Source: a bacterium (GTDB taxonomy: Bacteria; Patescibacteriota; Patescibacteriia; S139-126; S139-133). From it: a stretch of 5,534 nucleotides of DNA. A model generated the notes under the pieces. The model searched no databases, was not told where the DNA came from, and saw only the letters and a program-made list of their open reading frames with translations. A program made the translations under genes and the position numbers. Location: NCBI GenBank assembly GCA_030429785.1, contig JAUIEQ010000057.1, positions 1 to 5,534 on the forward strand. The letters are read 5' to 3'. This document shows, piece after piece, positions 4,752 to 5,534 of this stretch; position 1 is the first letter of the stretch, and every line of letters begins with the position of its first letter.

Positions 4752-4790
4752 AAAAAACCACCTCGTGTATAGCGGTGGTAGATTTTTATT
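4752..4790 (-). terminator. Rho-independent terminator of the membrane-protein gene
   Basis: The stem is ACCACC (4757-4762) with GGTGGT (4774-4779) and an 11-base loop. Read on the - strand it is followed directly by six T (complement of 4752-4757), the classic form. On the + strand it is followed by AGATTTTTATTT, so it can also back up the histone-gene terminator. Confidence 0.75.
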
Positions 4791-5136
4791 TACCTATTGA
4801 CCAATGTATAGCCTGGTGTATTGATACAAGCAGAAAAAAAAGAACAATAATGACCATTGGCACAAATGGCTCTAGCGCAGCAAAGTGCACCTCTACTTGT
4901 TGCACGCCCATAACGATTACCTGACCTGCTACACTACCAAGTATAAAAGACAAAAAAATAGGAAAACCATGATCATCAGGACCAACAATTAATAGATAGG
5001 TGATAATAAGCACAGCCCAAGCAATACAGTAGATTACTGTAGTAATAAGCTTAGCAACAAAATGATTTGCAACACATAAATAAATAACAACTGCGGATAG
5101 CAGACTGACTATAAACCAAGCAATGCACGCTTTCAT
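4786..5136 (-). CDS. Small four-helix integral membrane protein, function unknown
   Basis: This 116-residue protein is mostly hydrophobic, with four likely membrane segments at about 3-23, 30-51, 59-79 and 89-108. A short polar loop, VGPDDHGFP (51-59), lies between helices 2 and 3, and VHFAALEPF (83-91) before helix 4. There is no cleavable signal peptide and no enzyme motif. I do not recognise a family, and such small four-helix proteins are common in Patescibacteria. The ATG at 5136 has a good Shine-Dalgarno (AAGGAG, complement of 5142-5147) 5 bases upstream. It has its own promoter and terminator, so it is probably a single-gene transcript, divergent from the TrmB-like regulator. Confidence 0.75.
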   Translation of the reverse strand: MKACIAWFIVSLLSAVVIYLCVANHFVAKLITTVIYCIAWAVLIITYLLIVGPDDHGFPIFLSFILGSVAGQVIVMGVQQVEVHFAALEPFVPMVIIVLFFLLVSIHQAIHWSIGK

Positions 5137-5164
5137 ACTCGCTCCTTTTTGTTAACGAACATAC

Positions 5165-5192
5165 TTTATACTAGGTGGTACAGTCAGAACAA
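5165..5192 (-). promoter_or_regulatory. Candidate promoter of the membrane-protein gene
   Basis: On the - strand, TTGTTC (5192-5187) and TATAAA (5170-5165) are spaced 16 bp, giving a start near 5158 and a leader of about 20 bases that contains the Shine-Dalgarno. Confidence 0.5.
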
Positions 5193-5202
5193 GCAAACAG
5201 TT

Positions 5203-5231
5203 TTGTGTGACAAAGTTTCTTGCAGTATAAT
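5203..5231 (+). promoter_or_regulatory. Candidate promoter of the TrmB-like regulator gene
   Basis: TTGTGT (5203-5208) and a perfect TATAAT (5226-5231) are spaced 17 bp. Transcription would begin near 5238 with a leader of about 60 bases, which holds an inverted repeat AAAACTA-TTG-TAGTTTT (5259-5275), a possible operator or hairpin. The regulator's ATG has no Shine-Dalgarno. Confidence 0.5.
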
Positions 5232-5298
5232 GCTTTTTATACTAAAGTTAGTACTATAAAAACTATTGTAGTTTTGTATACAAATAAGTGTGACAAAA

Positions 5299-5534
5299 AT
5301 GCTAAAAGAACTCCAAGCACTCGGGCTACAAAAAAACGAAGCAATGGTATATGAAGCCGTACTTAAAAACGGTCCATGTCGAGCCGCACTCATCATTACC
5401 AAGCTTGCTCTACACAGGAACCTTGTTTACCGAGCGCTTGATAACCTTGTTGATGAAGGTTATGTAACCAAGTTTACCCAGAACGGGGTATGGCAGTTTC
5501 AAATTACTGATCCGCACATGCTGCTGACCAATAT
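5299..5534 (+). CDS. TrmB-like winged-helix transcriptional regulator (partial at 3' end)
   Basis: ATG at 5299 opens a frame that runs off the window after 78 full codons. It starts MLKELQALGLQKNEAMVYEAVLKNG, the standard opening of TrmB-family proteins (L..LGL...EA.VY..LL..G). A recognition helix region (about 31-51, ending NLVYRALDNL) and a wing region, VDEGYVTKF, follow. TrmB proteins are winged-helix DNA-binding regulators that often respond to sugars through a C-terminal domain, which lies outside the window. An unusually large number of TrmB-like proteins occur in archaea and Patescibacteria. The start is fixed by the family's N-terminus. The possible target includes its own promoter or the divergent membrane-protein promoter, but nothing here proves it. 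Confidence 0.8.
   Translation, partial: MLKELQALGLQKNEAMVYEAVLKNGPCRAALIITKLALHRNLVYRALDNLVDEGYVTKFTQNGVWQFQITDPHMLLTN

Noticed and set aside
1..5534. Alternative genetic code (TGA as glycine) as in some Patescibacteria
   Set aside because: All complete genes end in TAA and their conserved motifs are intact without reading through any TGA, so nothing calls for recoding.

Overview
The window looks like part of a Patescibacteria (CPR)-type bacterial genome. This is inferred from gene content and not from a marker gene. It is moderately AT-rich and compact, all complete genes end in TAA, and no in-frame TGA suggests a recoded stop. Typical signs are peptidoglycan genes, a small LysW-type zinc ribbon, a fold-type II PLP enzyme with an unusual lysine motif, a helix-turn-helix–MurA fusion, a Lys/Arg/Ala-rich histone H1-like protein and a TrmB-type regulator. 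Only some genes have a clear Shine-Dalgarno site.

Layout. Positions 1-391 (+) hold the C-terminal end of a Mur ligase. It converges on a 54-residue LysW-like zinc ribbon (441-605, -), with a hairpin terminator between them. Divergent from the zinc ribbon are a PLP-dependent enzyme (686-1663, +) and a JAMM/MPN metalloprotease (1800-2453, +, TTG start set by a strong Shine-Dalgarno). The protease converges on HTH-MurA (2466-3989, -), and one perfect 26-bp palindrome serves as terminator and covers both stop codons. A 442-bp intergenic region (3990-4431) follows. It holds the murA promoter with a palindromic operator in its spacer, a second copy of that operator 62 bp away, a candidate promoter for the next gene and a long structured leader. 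Then come the histone-like gene (4432-4695, +), two hairpins, a four-helix membrane protein (4786-5136, -) and the start of a TrmB-like regulator (5299 to the window end, +).

How the genes may work together. Mur ligase and MurA both belong to peptidoglycan precursor metabolism. The HTH domain on MurA, together with the matching operators in its own promoter, suggests a cell-wall enzyme that controls its own transcription. The zinc ribbon, PLP enzyme and JAMM protease recall the logic of mycobacterial CysO-CysM-Mec+ (carrier protein, PLP enzyme, JAMM protease that releases the product), here with a LysW-like carrier. That link is speculative. The histone-like gene has a near-maximal ribosome-binding site behind a leader with two mutually exclusive folds, so it is probably highly expressed and possibly controlled after transcription starts.
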